From assembly GCF_012489685.1 (NCBI RefSeq), contig NC_080045.1, forward strand, positions 12,549,648 to 12,613,647: DNA of 64,000 nucleotides. The letters run 5' to 3'. Position numbers and translations under genes: made by a program. The notes below the pieces were generated by a model. The model ran no database searches and was not told where the DNA came from. It saw only the letters and a list, made by a program, of their open reading frames with translations. Each line of letters opens with the position of its first letter. Position 1 is the first letter of the stretch. Positions 46,601 to 58,708 of this stretch are shown piece by piece. The DNA is from Lotus japonicus (taxonomy: Eukaryota; Streptophyta; Magnoliopsida; Fabales; Fabaceae).

Positions 46601-49417
46601 CTAAAGGCAGATACCCATCGGATTTGCATTCTTGATTATCCAAGGATGTTCAATTATCTTTTCAAGAGAGAGCCTACGCGAGGAGTCTTTCACCAAGAGC
46701 TGCACCAATTTATAGATTGCTATCAGAAGAAAAAACTAATACGTTCACAGAAAGAATTTGCTTTGGCAAGGATATGAATACTTAATCACTTAGATATGAA
46801 CATACCCGACTAATCAGATTTTTGGCATCAGAAGAAATAGAAGGGGTAGAAGGGAAGCTTAGGTCCACGTTCCTTATCCTACACAAAGCAGCTAAATACA
46901 TTACATATATATTGGAAAAGCAAAGTCTATTTAACTAAATATCAAAAGGCATCCACACTTCTGTACCTTCTGAAGGTATCAATTTGACTCTCAGCCTCAA
47001 ATGGAGGAACACCATAGAGGAACTCATAACAAAGGATACCCAGAGTCCAATTATCAACTGCGTAGTCATGAGCTTTGTTTTCAACCATTTCTGGTGCTAA
47101 ATAATCCAATGTTCCACACATGGTACGTCTTTTGCTACTAGACTGTACAGACCAACCGAAATCCGCAATTTTAAGACGACCCTGTGAATAAAACTGTTAC
47201 AAGATAGTTGTACAGTTCACTTATACCCCAAATATAATCAACCGCCCTTAACTAGCTAAGAAACAGATTCATCAAATATTAGAAAAAAAATTAAAAACAA
47301 TATTTTCCATCTCAGAATTCTTTCACTTTGGCTTCTTTTTTGGGTGGGCAATGGAGCCAGGAAGGGGGCTAGAGAAGAAAAAGCAATAAGTAAATGACAA
47401 TGCTCCAACACAATGGTGTCCAAACTTCGGGTATGAGAGCAAGCTTTTCAAGGAAACATACAATGAAACCTTAAAAGGACAAGTGCAGGATGTGGCAGAA
47501 AACTGCATTGAAAGAACTAGTGAGTGTTTTATACTTAATATTCTGAAGGTCCACAATTTCTTCCATCTGTATTGCAATAACTTGAGATAAAGTACAAAAA
47601 ATACATTGCTAGCAGAAGAAAAAGCAAGGAAGGTATAAAGAGGTAAAAGAAGGGGGAAAAGTATAAGGAAATTTAGGCATACCTGATGGTCAAGTAACAA
47701 ATTTTCAGGCTTGATATCCCTATGAATGACAGTCTTCTCATGACAATAAGCCAAGGCCTTTGTGAGGCTCAGAATATACTACAAATTTCATAATCAACAG
47801 AAGTTAAGGGTCAACATAATAAGAAAGATTTGCTTATAAGTAAAGGACCTGCAATATATTAGTAATATAACAAAACACAATTTGTGTGTCTACTCTAACC
47901 AACAGCTTAAATTTTTGTATTAGTTACTTCATGAGATAGTATTAGAGGTGCCTCCTTGCGGCCCCTATTCTTATGATAAAATGTTAAATTTAAGCTTAGA
48001 GTCTGCGTTTTATCCACACTTCAAGCCTATAGAATTCACGTGTGAGGGGGCGTGTTAGAAACATAATATTAAATCATTCATGTATATTCACCCAAAAGCT
48101 AGTTGATCCGTAACACTATAGTATAATCTCTTCCTAGAAGATATTTGAAAACATTTCAAGTTTCCAACCCATTTTCAATTAATTTCTCTATAACTCCATA
48201 TTTCACAGCATGTCAGTTCAACCAAATTAATTGCTGCAATCATAACAAACATCTCATAATCCAACATTAAAGAAGGTTTATGCTTTGTTGTCAAGTCAAT
48301 CTCTTCAGATAGGCAGTCATTTTTTTCTCACAAAACACACTATGGCATTTTTCTATTCAACTCAGCTTTTCTCAAAAGTAAAAAATAACCCAATCATCTG
48401 AAGTAATGCCTACAACTAATAAAAAAATGCACGGTTTCCCAAATAAAAAGATACATCCTTCCCTCAAAACAAAGTTAGAAGCAGTTTTGTCAAATAGCGG
48501 TATAGTGGCACGCTATAATGCTCTAACGTAGCGCTCTGAGGGCTCACCGCTATTCCGCTATTTACCGCTATTGTTCACTATTTTCCCGTATGATGACTTG
48601 GAATAGCGGATTTTAGGCTTTCCACTATTTTCCGCAATTAACAACACGTGTTAGAAGAGAGCAAAAACTAATGATTAGGTTAGTAAGAACTCAGAATGAT
48701 AGAAGCTGCTGCAGCAATGACACTACGCAGAAAGGAAACACAATCACTTGAGCCATGACTCTAGTTTCTGAAACAAGCATTATACAATTTATGAACAAAG
48801 TTATAAAAACCGAAGCAACACATAAGAGAGGATTACTACCGTGGCAGCTTGCTTCTCAGAGAGATACCCTTTTTTCCTCAACTCCTTATAAAGCTCACCA
48901 TTGTGAGCATACTCAAGAATCAAGAAAACGCGGTCCGCATCGTGGAACCAGCCATAGAGACGGAGAATGTTGGGGTGGTGAAGATTGCTCTGAATCTCCA
49001 TTTCCCTCCTCAGTTGATGGTGAATTTTGTACTTCTCAATTTGTTCCTTGAAAATAACCTTCAATGCAACCACATATTTGTTCTAAAGAAGAAAAAGCAA
49101 AAAAAAAAAAAACAATTCAGTCCCATTTTCAACTCAATTCAGAAAGCAAAACCCTAAACCACATGCAAGTATCAAATTCAAGTTCTCAAATCACTGAAAA
49201 CCCCCTAATTGGCTGAAAAATTCGATTTATGTAAACAATTTAGGTTTGCAAGTTCGATTTGTTGAATTGATTAAATTTGATGAACCTTGATTTCTCTGGC
49301 GACGTAGACTCTGCCGAATTTGCCTCTCCCGAGAGGTTTACCGATCTCGAAGTCTTTGAGGGACCAGTTTCGCTTTGAGTTTTCTTCTTCGTCCAGTGGG
49401 TTTTGCTGGGAAGCCAT
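46601..49417 (-). CDS. AUR3: Aurora kinase, AUR3 (beta) type
   Basis: Six exons (49417-49286, 49082-48840, 47778-47683, 47181-46967, 46878-46806, 46699-46601), GT-AG and in phase, give 285 residues. Aurora kinases phosphorylate histone H3 and other chromosomal proteins in mitosis. A short N-terminus ([20 protein letters not shown]) precedes the glycine loop [10 protein letters not shown], the lysine in [10 protein letters not shown], catalytic [20 protein letters not shown] and the activation-loop Thr in RRTMCGT. The substrate-binding [11 protein letters not shown] and a C-lobe ending [15 protein letters not shown] follow. [34 protein letters not shown] and the short N-terminus fit the plant AUR3 class better than AUR1/2. 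All catalytic residues are present. Confidence 0.97.
48484..48655. repeat. GCGGTA/TAGCGG-rich transposon scrap in an Aurora kinase intron
   Basis: Inside the intron between kinase exons 2 and 3 is text made of repeated TAGCGG and CCGCTATT motifs, as seen in a common plant MITE group. Termini are not clear, so superfamily is not assigned. Confidence 0.4.
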
Positions 49418-49611
49418 GTTTGGCCAGATCGAAATGCACAGAGAGTTTGGAGGAGAATTTGAATTTGTTCGATGGCGCGGAAACTCAATTCAGAGGAAGG
49501 GAAGCGACGGTCTCTAATGAATGAATCCATTTTGAAGTATTAAATTTGTCATGGTGTAGGAAAAACTTTTTTTTTTGACAGTTAGGAAAATAAAACATAT
49601 TTAAATAATTT
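49418..49611 (-). promoter_or_regulatory. Proximal upstream region of the Aurora kinase gene
   Basis: Short upstream region bounded by a SINE at 49612. I see no clear TATA box. TTTCCGCGCC on the minus strand (about 49469-49478) differs by one base from an E2F site, which would suit a cell-cycle gene, but this is weak. Confidence 0.35.
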
Positions 49612-49756
49612 TTTTTTGGTTCCCCAAGGTACCCTCACAGCCGATAGCCATGAGACTAATTTTCGAGGCTCTGAGATCACGTTAAGTTGGTAGGCCTCTC
49701 CCAACAAATGCTTCTCCATACGCACCGTCCAGGAATCGAACCACCCGTTGTGCTAC
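49612..49756 (-). mobile_element. SINE with box B and A-rich tail, 5' truncated
   Basis: On the minus strand GGTTCGATTCC is a perfect pol III box B. The element ends GGGGAACCAAAAAAAAA. ATAATTT flanks both sides (49605-49611 and 49757-49763), a short possible duplication. Box A is not visible. This family differs from the SINEs near 34 and 40 kb. Confidence 0.5.
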
Positions 49757-49823
49757 ATAATTTCAAGATATTATAATCAAAATATAACTTATTAATAATA
49801 AAATAATAAAAATATAATTTGTA

Positions 49824-50178
49824 TTGGCTAAACTACACTTTTGGTCCTCCACGATGCACGTTGTTCACTTGTGTGATTTTGGTCCTAAATGAAATTTATT
49901 AGCATTTCTCATCCATAATGTTAACTATCGTTTGCAGTTGTGATCCCTAGGTTTTCGAATTAGGGATTATATTCTCAATCCATGGTCACGGGAGGTGCAC
50001 ATGTCATGCCAACTCACCCCTCTCTTTTTTCTCTCTTCAACATGTGGTGCCAACTCACAGAAAATTAAAACTGCAAACAACAGTTAACATTAGGGATGAA
50101 AAATGCTAACGAATTTCATTTTGGGCCAAAATCGCACGAATGAACAACGTGGGGGGACTAAAAGTGCAGTTGAACCAA
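49824..50178. mobile_element. Mutator-like MITE with about 100-bp inverted ends
   Basis: Left TTGGCTAAACTACACTTTTG and right, complementary strand, TTGGTTCAACTGCACTTTTA. Both continue with GTCC, TTGTTCA, GTGNGATTTTGG and GAAATT, and AGCATTT then ATAATGTTAACT-like text. Long inverted arms suggest a Mutator-like MITE. A clean 9-bp duplication is not visible. Confidence 0.65.
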
Positions 50179-50219
50179 TTATATTTATTGAAATAGTTCA
50201 ACCTATTTGAGTTAAAAGG

Positions 50220-50860
50220 GTTATGGACAAGGTTGACAAGATCGGGATCCTGCCTAGGATCGAGAGACGGGCTAAAAGATTGTAAATCAGAAGATCAGGA
50301 TCGGATCGTAAGATCCCACTAGAAATGAAAATATTTACTTCATTAAATAAACACATGTAGAAATTTACACAGGTGATGAAAATAATCTTATTCACGTGAG
50401 CTTAAACTAGAAATTTATAATATATTGGAATCCAACATTTGTTAAACGACCATAAATAAGGGCCTAACAAAACAAAACAAAATCATATAGTTTATTTAAA
50501 ACTCTTAGATGATAAAATTCATTAAAGTTTTTAAATTTAAAACATATGGATGTAAGTGTCAGAGAATAACAACTCAAATAGTTCTATGTGATGGCCGATG
50601 GCAGAGGTCATGGCGAAGGTCAACAAAGAAGACGATGAGAGCGGTTGCGAAGGTCCTGCACCTCAAGCGAGTCTCTCTTTTGGTTCAAAACACTAGTTGG
50701 GATTGGATCGGGATCCTAGGTCATAGCCCCAAAGATCAGGATCTTTGAGAGATCCTACAACAATGAGATCCTATATGGGATCTGGATCGTAAAGCCCCAA
50801 AAGAATCGTAAAATCGTAAGATTCTAAGATGGGAGTAGCATGATCCCTAATGGATCTCCT
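50220..50860. repeat. GATC-rich repeat region
   Basis: Many GGATC, GATCGGGATCC and ATCGTAAGATC motifs in both orientations at each end (about 50237-50315 and 50695-50850) around an AT-rich middle. It has the look of a transposon with inverted subterminal repeats, but no precise ends or duplication were found. Confidence 0.4.
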
Positions 50861-52084
50861 TGCATCACACATCCTATACTCTTCTTCCCTAGTCCTCATA
50901 GCTTCATTATAAGCACGCAATGTGCCTCAATTCCAGGTCAATGTCTCGTCTCCAACTCTTCTGGAGTTCCAGCCATGATGCTCTTTGCCCTTCTTCTTTG
51001 TAAATTTTTCGGATAAAATAACAATGTACTGGATCAATTATACCTTGTACCCACTAACAAACAAGGATTAGAAGCACTAGTACAAAATAAGAAGAAATAA
51101 AATCGGGAACGACGCCAAAAACTTAATAGCTCCTCTACAAATGTACAAATTTTCTTGTAATAATAAAATGTCGAACCACAAGGATTGTGAATTTAATACT
51201 ACTTTCAATTAATTTGGATATTAAGGTTTTGTTGTTAATTCCCCAATAAAAGAGAAATAGACAACAAATAGTTTAAAATGGCAATAATTATATGAGAAAA
51301 GAGTATATGGGGCATAACTTTTATCAATTTATAATTATTTCTTTAATATTGCGTATGAACTCCTTCATTCTATTTATGATGCTTTGTCAAGGTTTTTACT
51401 TGTTAATAATGTCTTAACCAAGTAAAGCTCTTAATTTAATTGTTAGAAGTAATGTCTCAGTTCCTAATCAAATTCAATTAAAAAATGATTACCCATAGCA
51501 TCGACCCCCAAGCATTAACCTTATGTCTAGAGCGTAATTTTTTTTATCAATCCCCACCCAAAATTCTTATTCCTAACCAATCAGTCGATTGCGTGTGAAC
51601 TAGTAAAATACTTGCGTATATTCAAATTCAATTAAAATAGGTGAAGAAATTCATAGTTGAAAAGAAAATCCATACATAATTCTGAAATGTTAAAGCATAA
51701 TAAATAAATTGAATTTGTTAGCCCCAAGTACTGTAAACGTTTAGCCAATCATGGATTTTATGATCATCCTAGAAAAAGAAAAAGAGTCTAATATCTGACA
51801 AGAAATCCCTAATAGTGTGTATCTCCTCATATTTATATCATTACATTTTTGCTTTTGAAAAAAAAAATCCCTAATAGCGCCTCCCAAAAAAGCTGCCCAA
51901 AGTCCATAGTATCAAGTTAAATAGCAAAACAAATTGAACCAAATTCAAAAAAGAAAAGTTAAATAGAAAAACAAATTTTCCATCACAAAATTCTCAATTT
52001 TTGAGAAAAAATCTTCACAAATTAAATCGACTTAATCATTGGATACATTATTCTCATCATCAAAATATTCTATTTCAATAAAAA
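50861..52084. other. Non-coding DNA with transposon-like text
   Basis: About 51105-51600 (GGGAACGACGCCAAAAACTT onward) resembles a widespread legume repeat that I cannot class. No gene. Confidence 0.35.
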
Positions 52085-52490
52085 ATAAAAATAGTCTTCG
52101 TGCGGAGCTTTTGACCATCCTCCGGGGTTTGAGTTTGTGTTGGGAGCATGTCACAGATGTGTGGAGCTTTTCACGAACTCGATGCTTGCTTTGGGTCTTA
52201 TTACATCAGATCATCCTATGTTTCATCCGTATGCTTGCATTATTAGTAGCATTAAGAGCCTTCTTCGTCGGAGTTGAGTTGTTCACTGTCATCACTTGCT
52301 TCACGAAGGAAATGTTGTTGCTAACTATTTGGCCAAGCTTGGTTCAACCCACTCGAGTGCTATTTCCTTTTGGAGTTCTCATGTGGCTGTTGTTATATCC
52401 CTGTTGCAAGTTGATGCGCTTGGCGTGGCATTTTTAAGGCCTTAGTTTCTTCTGCCTTTTTTTCTTTTCTTTGCTGTTGTTATAAAAAAA
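52085..52490 (+). mobile_element. LINE 3' fragment: RNase H relic with A-rich end
   Basis: Plus strand. Starts in an RNase H-like frame (SLRAELLTILRGLSLCWEH), shifts frame, and resumes with HEGNVVANYLAKLG, the conserved end of LINE RNase H. A pyrimidine-rich 3' UTR and a terminal ATAAAAAAA follow. It is 5' truncated and carries at least one frameshift. Confidence 0.7.
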
Positions 52491-52620
52491 ATCTCATTTC
52501 CTCCAAAATCCTTCAAAATTTAACAAATTTTTACCATTTTTTTAAAACTTGTACAAGTGTATCATATATCAAATCCATCACTAAAGTGTTTCAAAAGAAA
52601 ATAATGATTTAATGATTTTA

Positions 52621-52887
52621 AAGAAGGGAGTCCTCTATTGTCCAGTTGTTGTTCACTGTTGGTTAGTTCTGACCCATTCTTTCTCTGAAGGTTTACGGTT
52701 ATCTTGAGAAGGGCATGCTATTGATGTCGTTGTTTTTTTGCTTCTAGTCGTGTTTTCTAGAGTTGACCTTTTCTATCTGGGTTCTGCCTTGCTGATCTTT
52801 ATTTTCTTTTTTCTCTTTGTACAAGGGTTAGAGCACCCCTTGTGTCCTGTTATATTTATACATGTCCATTTTGCTTATTAAAAAAAT
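52621..52887 (+). mobile_element. LINE 3' stub with an unusually long flanking duplication
   Basis: A 267-bp plus-strand insert with a pyrimidine-rich 3' UTR-like sequence ending GCTTATTAAAAAAAT. It is flanked by two near-identical copies of about 49 bp (52572-52620 and 52888-52937, both starting AATCCATCACTAAAGT and ending GATTTAATGATTTTA). A few single-base differences separate the copies. Confidence 0.75.
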
Positions 52888-52937
52888 AATCCATCACTAA
52901 AGTATTTCAAAAAAAAAAAATGATTTAATGATTTTAT

Positions 52938-53311
52938 ACATATGGCAATTGAGAGAGACCAAATGTGCACAATTTTTAAAGTAGAAGGACTTGAAATACG
53001 AAAGGGACCTAAATGGCACATAATCTAAATTAAGTGATGAAATATACAATTAAATCTAAGAAGAAAATACAGAATCAGGTTTTCAAATTTCAAGTTTCTT
53101 CTACCAGCTCAAAAGAGTTTTTTATTTAATAAAAAAATAGAAAAAAACTGCTCCATGTTCATTGTTGCTACTTTGATACAGCTGTCTACAGTCTCTTTCC
53201 TTTGCAAGTTCTGCTGAAACAAGAACCAGATCGAACTCCACCATCCCCAAATTCAGTTATTGTTGACTTCGTGAAAATAAGATTCCATTGTTGACTCCAC
53301 CACCACACACC
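52938..53311. promoter_or_regulatory. Upstream region and leader of the SYP71-like gene
   Basis: Non-coding DNA with a CT- and CA-rich leader just before the start codon (CTCCACCACCACACACC). No clear TATA box. Confidence 0.4.
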
Positions 53312-56300
53312 ATGAGCGTCATCGACCTTCTAACCAGAGTTGACACCATTTGCAACAAGTACGACAAATACGACGTCGAACGCCACCGTGAATCCAACCT
53401 CTCCGGCGACGATGCATTTGCCAGACTCTACGCCACCGTCGACGCCGACATCGAGGCACTCAATCAGGTCAGTGTCTTGATTTTGTGCCCTAATTGGTCT
53501 AATCTTGTATGGGAATTAACGATTTCGAGTTGAATTTCTCGATTTTGTGTAGAAAGCTGAAACTGCTTCTAAGGAGAAAGGTAAGGCTTCTGCTGTAGCG
53601 ATCAATGCGGAGATTCGTCGAACCAAGGCTAGGTTGCTTGAAGAAGTTCCCAAGTTGCAGAAATTGGCTGTCAAAAAGGTTTGTTGGGTTTTTTGATTTG
53701 GGAATTCTCATCAATTTTGTAGCTGGAGTTGTTAAGCTGCAATGAATGTTGACTTGTTTTGCTTAATGAATCTAAGTAATAGCTTGTTTGCTGCTAAGAT
53801 GATTTGTTTAATGGAATTGGAGATTTTTTTGTTAATGTGTGAATTTTGAGAAAAACAAGACAGATTGTGTGTTGGAAAACCTATTAGGTTTTTAGGTTGG
53901 GAAGAGAAGTGATTTTGGTTGAAACTACTGATAATAGCTTTCATTGGGAGAGAAGTGATTCTGGAAGATTTAACTGTGGATCCAAGAGCACGTTGTTTAT
54001 TGTATGACATCTGATTTTACTAGTGCAACTATCCATCTATGAAAAGGAGCAGACTTGTTATTTCTGTTTATAACTCTGATTGTTTCAGTTTATTATTGAC
54101 ATAGGAGAAGCTTTCTTGGTTAGCTTCTCGAAAAGCCATTAAGTTTATGAAATATGATTCAATTTAACCAAAGTTCCAAACATTACTTTTATACAGTGAA
54201 AATGCTTAATCCAAAAAAGAAGGTACCCGTTTGGACCAATAAACACTTATTGAAGCTTATGTAGTGCTTTTTCTACTAGATAAGCTCCGATAAGTCCGTA
54301 TCAGTACAGGCTCAACTGCTCAAGGTCTCATACACCCTTCTAGCCTGTATCCAAATTGGATCTTCCATTTTGTTGGAAATATAATCATTCATATGTCCTT
54401 TACTCAATAGCTTATTTTGTTGGAAATATAATCATTCAGATGTCCTTTACCCAATAGCTTAAGCTTTTGGGATAATTGGTTCCTGATATAGTATCAAAGC
54501 CTCTATAACTAAGTGGTCTAGAGTTCGACCCTTGCCGTTCCCAATTCTTCTAATAAAAAGTTGAATTTTAGGACATGGTAGGTGGACCTGTGCATTGTCC
54601 ACTCCACGCTTCAAGCCCAAGTGGGCTCTTGCATGAGAGAGCGTGTTAGAAATATAATCATTCATATGTCCTTTACCAATAGCTTAAGCTTTTGAGATAA
54701 TTGGTTCATGACACATTTGGTTTGTTTGTTTTCTCCAAAGCCTGTTTGTTTGTTTTGCACTAAGTAACTTAATTGCATGAGGAGTTTCAAATTTAGTAGC
54801 ATTTGGATGGTGCATGATACAATATATCCACAGGTAAAGGGGCTTTCATCGCAAGAATTTGCTGCCCGTAATGATTTGGTTCTTGCATTGCCGGAGAGAA
54901 TCCAAGCTATCCCAGATGGGACTCCTGCTGCGCCAAAACAAACTGGAGGCTGGGCATCTTCGGGCTCACGTCCGGATATTAAGTTTGATTCTGGTAATTG
55001 AAGCTATCCATTCCAATGTCTCAGGCTGATTCAGTTATAGTATTCCATCTGTGGGAGGCTTTTGGATTGATTGCTCCATTCTTATGTGTGAATTACTGAA
55101 TCATCTCAAATACAGATGGGCGATTTGATGACGAATACTTCCAACAAACTGAGGAATCAAGTCGATTCAGGAACGAATATGAAATGCGTAGAATAAAACA
55201 GGCAAGTATCTTTAGCAGTTGTGAGAACTTTGCTGTTGTCTTTTACTTGATATATATGCTGATTGTTGAATGTCAATTGACTCAGTCAAGCAAGGGTTTC
55301 AACTTCACTCTCTAATTAGATATGTCATATAACTTTTTAGGATCAAGGTTTGGATGTGATTGCAGAAGGGTTGGATACATTGAAAGACATGGCACATGAT
55401 ATGAATGAGGTCAGTTACCTTATTGTTTTTATCTTCCCTCCTCTGTGTGTGTGTGTGTGTGTGTGTGTGTTCAAATACTTGTTTCTGAATTTTTGTTTTT
55501 ATGTCATTTTGTGCAAAATACAGGAACTGGATAGACAAGTTCCACTGATGGATGAGATTGACACTAAGGTGAGAATTATTAATTTCGCCAGTACCCCTAT
55601 GGCCCAATCAAAGGCTAAAGAATTTGAAATATCGGCTTTTGCAACTTGAATGGCTAAGTTGAAGTTAATCTGATACAATTTTTTGTCATCTTTACAGGTG
55701 GACCAGGCAGCATCTGACCTTAAGAATACCAATGTTAGACTTAAAGACACAGTTATCCAGGTTACCTAACGACAACTCTGGTCTAAGATTCCCTTTAAGT
55801 TTTAGTTATATCAGTGATAGATCTCTTCCAGTGTTGCTTACATTTTATGCATTTTGGTTTTCACACAGCTTCGGTCCAGTCGAAATTTCTGCATCGATAT
55901 TGTTTTGTTGATTATAATTCTGGGAATTGCTGCCTACTTATACAAGTAAGGCTGCTATCTCTTTTCATTAACTTTTTTCTCATGAATTTTAAGCCAAAAG
56001 TACTTCTTCTAGCCCTGCCTAATTTGCTTGTTGATTTGAATATGGGAACTATTTACTCTGTCACTTGAGTTTACATTTTTTATTTTGCCCCTTGCATTGA
56101 AGATCTAAAACGTAAATTCTGAAATTGGGCACATGGTTTGTTAGTAAAGCATGTCTAATGTTTCCAATGTCTGAACCGGTCATTGAACCACCTAAGACAT
56201 TTCATTGTGTATTAATTCAACTGTGGTCAAACCAATGAGTATATTTTATTAAAAATTAACAGTACTATTGACTAATAAACATATTGTATGTCATGTAAAA

Positions 56301-57382
56301 TAAAAAATCAATTAGGGAATAGATAATAATAATCCATGTACATTGGTTATAATTTGACACTGGACCTTTTATTTGGCCAAAATGTATTTTTTATTAAAAT
56401 AAAATTAGAAAGAGAATAATTGAATAAAACAGAAATGAGTTGGTTCAAATTGTTATTTTACCACTGGTTCTGGACCGGTTTGATCAGTTATCACTGAATT
56501 CTGAAATACACCTGACCGGATCATCAGTTTTCTAGTTGAACTGGCTAGTCCGATCCAGTTTTGTGAACTGTGTATTCCTACTTTGTTTATTTAACTAAAG
56601 TGTGAAGTCACTGCCGAACATACATAATCTCATATTCTTCCTTAGATCCTGTGTCTCTTGTACCTTTGCTTAGTTTCCTACAATGGTAATCCTGTCATTG
56701 ATTTCCTTCGCGATTCATATTAGCATCTCCTCCACTGCCTCGTTTAAATAATCATAATTCATGACCCTTCCATAGTGCTGTACTGCCAAATTTTATTGTA
56801 ATTAGGGGAAGTTTAGGTGAATTGTAGCTAAGGCATCCGTTTGAAATTAGAGAAGAATATGCTTTTCCAGTAAAAATAGAATGTTTACCTGAAATAGTTA
56901 CTTGTGATTTGCAAACCGCTCTAGCCAAATGAACTTCTGGGAAATTTGAAATGATACCATCATGTTATAGAAAGTTCAATCATATTCGTGGAGATGATAA
57001 TCATGTAATGGTAGCAACTAGGGTAGGGAGTATTATAATTTTCTAGAATTGGGGATTGTGCATGTAATTTCCATTTTGACCCCCCTATATTGTTTCTTTA
57101 GAACATAAGAATAGAAAACTACAGTATAAATCAATTCCAATGCAATTGTGTTGAAAACAATTTATGTTCTGTTTGTACTTAAAATTTAATATTGTTATCT
57201 GTAGGAAGAGTTATTAGCTGAAACTCTTGTAAGTAATTCATGTTGGTCATTTTATTATAGCGTTGCTGAGATAATGGTTATCTTGGCATTTTCTTGGGTG
57301 GTGTTTACTACTTATCTTCCATGCTTTATTTGCTTCTTGGGATAACTTTCTGATTTGCGTTTGCAGTGTATTAAAGAAATGA
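53312..57382 (+). CDS. SYP71: Syntaxin of plants 71-type Qc-SNARE
   Basis: Nine exons (53312-53467, 53553-53678, 54834-54993, 55116-55201, 55341-55409, 55524-55568, 55698-55760, 55869-55945, 57367-57382) join in phase to 265 residues, the usual SYP71 length. The protein is a tail-anchored SNARE for membrane fusion at the plasma membrane, ER and cell plate. It starts MSVIDLLTRVDTICNKYDKY, typical of SYP7 proteins. The SNARE coil runs from about DQGLDVIAEGLDTLKDMA to NTNVRLKDTVIQ with the zero-layer Gln in ELDRQVPLMDEID. The C-terminal anchor is FCIDIVLLIIILGIAAYLYN, ending VLKK. Intron 4 uses a GC donor (CAG|GCAAGT at 55202). The last exon adds four codons and the stop after a 1.4-kb intron. 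Confidence 0.97.
55444..55470. repeat. (GT)n microsatellite in SYP71 intron 5
   Basis: Uninterrupted TG dinucleotides of about 27 bases, 35 bases after the exon 5 donor; likely length-polymorphic. Confidence 0.95.
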
Positions 57383-58121
57383 ATAGATGCACAAGACCAC
57401 GGATGTGTTCGAATGGTTTCCTTATAATTCTTGTATCACAAGAATATCGTATCAATTTTTTTTTTTCAATTTTTTTTTTCTATCTTTGTGAAAAATTCTA
57501 CTATCTGAGAGTTATACTGTCCTTTATATAAGCAGTCTTGCGTCTGCAGTTATGCTCCATAACATTAGTATGTTTAGTAGTTGCGGCTTGTTTTGTATAT
57601 TTGATTAGGTATATTATGTTTATACATTATGGATACTGATGAATCTGGAAGAGTGCTTTGACTTGTGTTGAATTCTTCAAGTTGAAGTTAGCTACGAACA
57701 TGAGGGGGAAAAAAGAGATCCGCTTAATGAAAGAAGTAATTCGAGTTAAGCTAACTATATTTTCGTGACAGCAGTCTTCGGCTAAAACTACGTGTTTCAG
57801 ATGATTGTTGATTCATATACCGTCTCGATATTTGAACTCCCGCGATACGACATACATCGAAACTAGGTGTTTTGTGATGGTTAAAAAAAGCTTCAACCTT
57901 TTACTATTAGAAGAATGTAAAATGTAATTGTGACGGTTTAAATTGCCACAAGTTTTGTGATATTTTGCAAATGTGAAATTTGTGACGATCGAGTTTACCA
58001 ATTAGTTTGTAAGGATGTGTCACGTTAATTAATGAAATTAAATAAAAGTACAAGTTTTCTCACATCTTTAAAATCTTATTGGTTGACGGTGTAAAAAATT
58101 TTTACACTGTCAGGATATAAA
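57383..58121. other. SYP71 3' UTR and following spacer
   Basis: The first 200-300 bases are the likely 3' UTR. At 58087-58112 is a near-palindrome (GACGGTGTAAAAAATTTTTACACTGTC, quoted only in part: GGTGTAAAAAATTTTTACAC), a common end motif of legume MITEs, here without a partner. Confidence 0.5.
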
Positions 58122-58306
58122 GGGGTTGTCTAAATGACCCATGATAAAGTTTGGGTTAAATAACCCATCATCCAATCACATTGGAGATAAATGAGTTGAA
58201 ATAAATTAATAAATAAAATATAGAAATTCCAACTCACTTATCTCCAATGTGATTGGATGATGAGTTATTTAACCCAAACTTTATCATGGGTCATTTAGAC
58301 AGCCCC
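58122..58306. mobile_element. Hairpin MITE, 9-bp target duplication (Mutator-like)
   Basis: 185 bp consisting of two arms of about 70 bp that are almost perfectly inverted (left GGGGTTGTCTAAATGACCCA; right, complementary strand, GGGGCTGTCTAAATGACCCA) around a short AT-rich loop. Flanks GGATATAAA and GGATATAGA (58113-58121 and 58307-58315) form a 9-bp duplication with one mismatch, as for Mutator-like elements. Confidence 0.88.
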
Positions 58307-58708
58307 GGATATAGAAATTAAACTCATAATAAGATTGTGAGATGTGTTTCATTTCAAGTGCAATGGTGCAATGTGTTATTCTGAGATTTTGTGTTACTGG
58401 TGTTCCTTGCACTTAATTTGTGTTACTGGAATTTTCCTCATTAAATTTGGGGTTGAAAGGTGAATGATATCTCAGGTCCACGCATACTTCTAATTTCCAT
58501 GACCTGGTATTCATTTTCATACTACCCTTTATGTGTAATTGTTTAGAGAAAGGCTTAAGAAAAAATCATAAAACAGAGCACATTTGAACACAAAAGACCT
58601 GCTTCCATTTCATTGATAGGTAAACATTCTCCAAATACATTGCATAATTCGAATAGACATACACATCCATTAAACTCCTAACCAAAACACCAAGTCTCTA
58701 AACACAAA

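Noticed and set aside
47323..47754. A 143-codon minus-strand ORF as a separate gene
   Set aside because: It starts inside Aurora exon 3 and runs through the donor into the intron; only the first residues are real kinase sequence.
55350..55649. A 99-codon ORF across SYP71 introns
   Set aside because: It reads through the (GT)n tract and intron 5; only the exon 5 and exon 6 parts are real.
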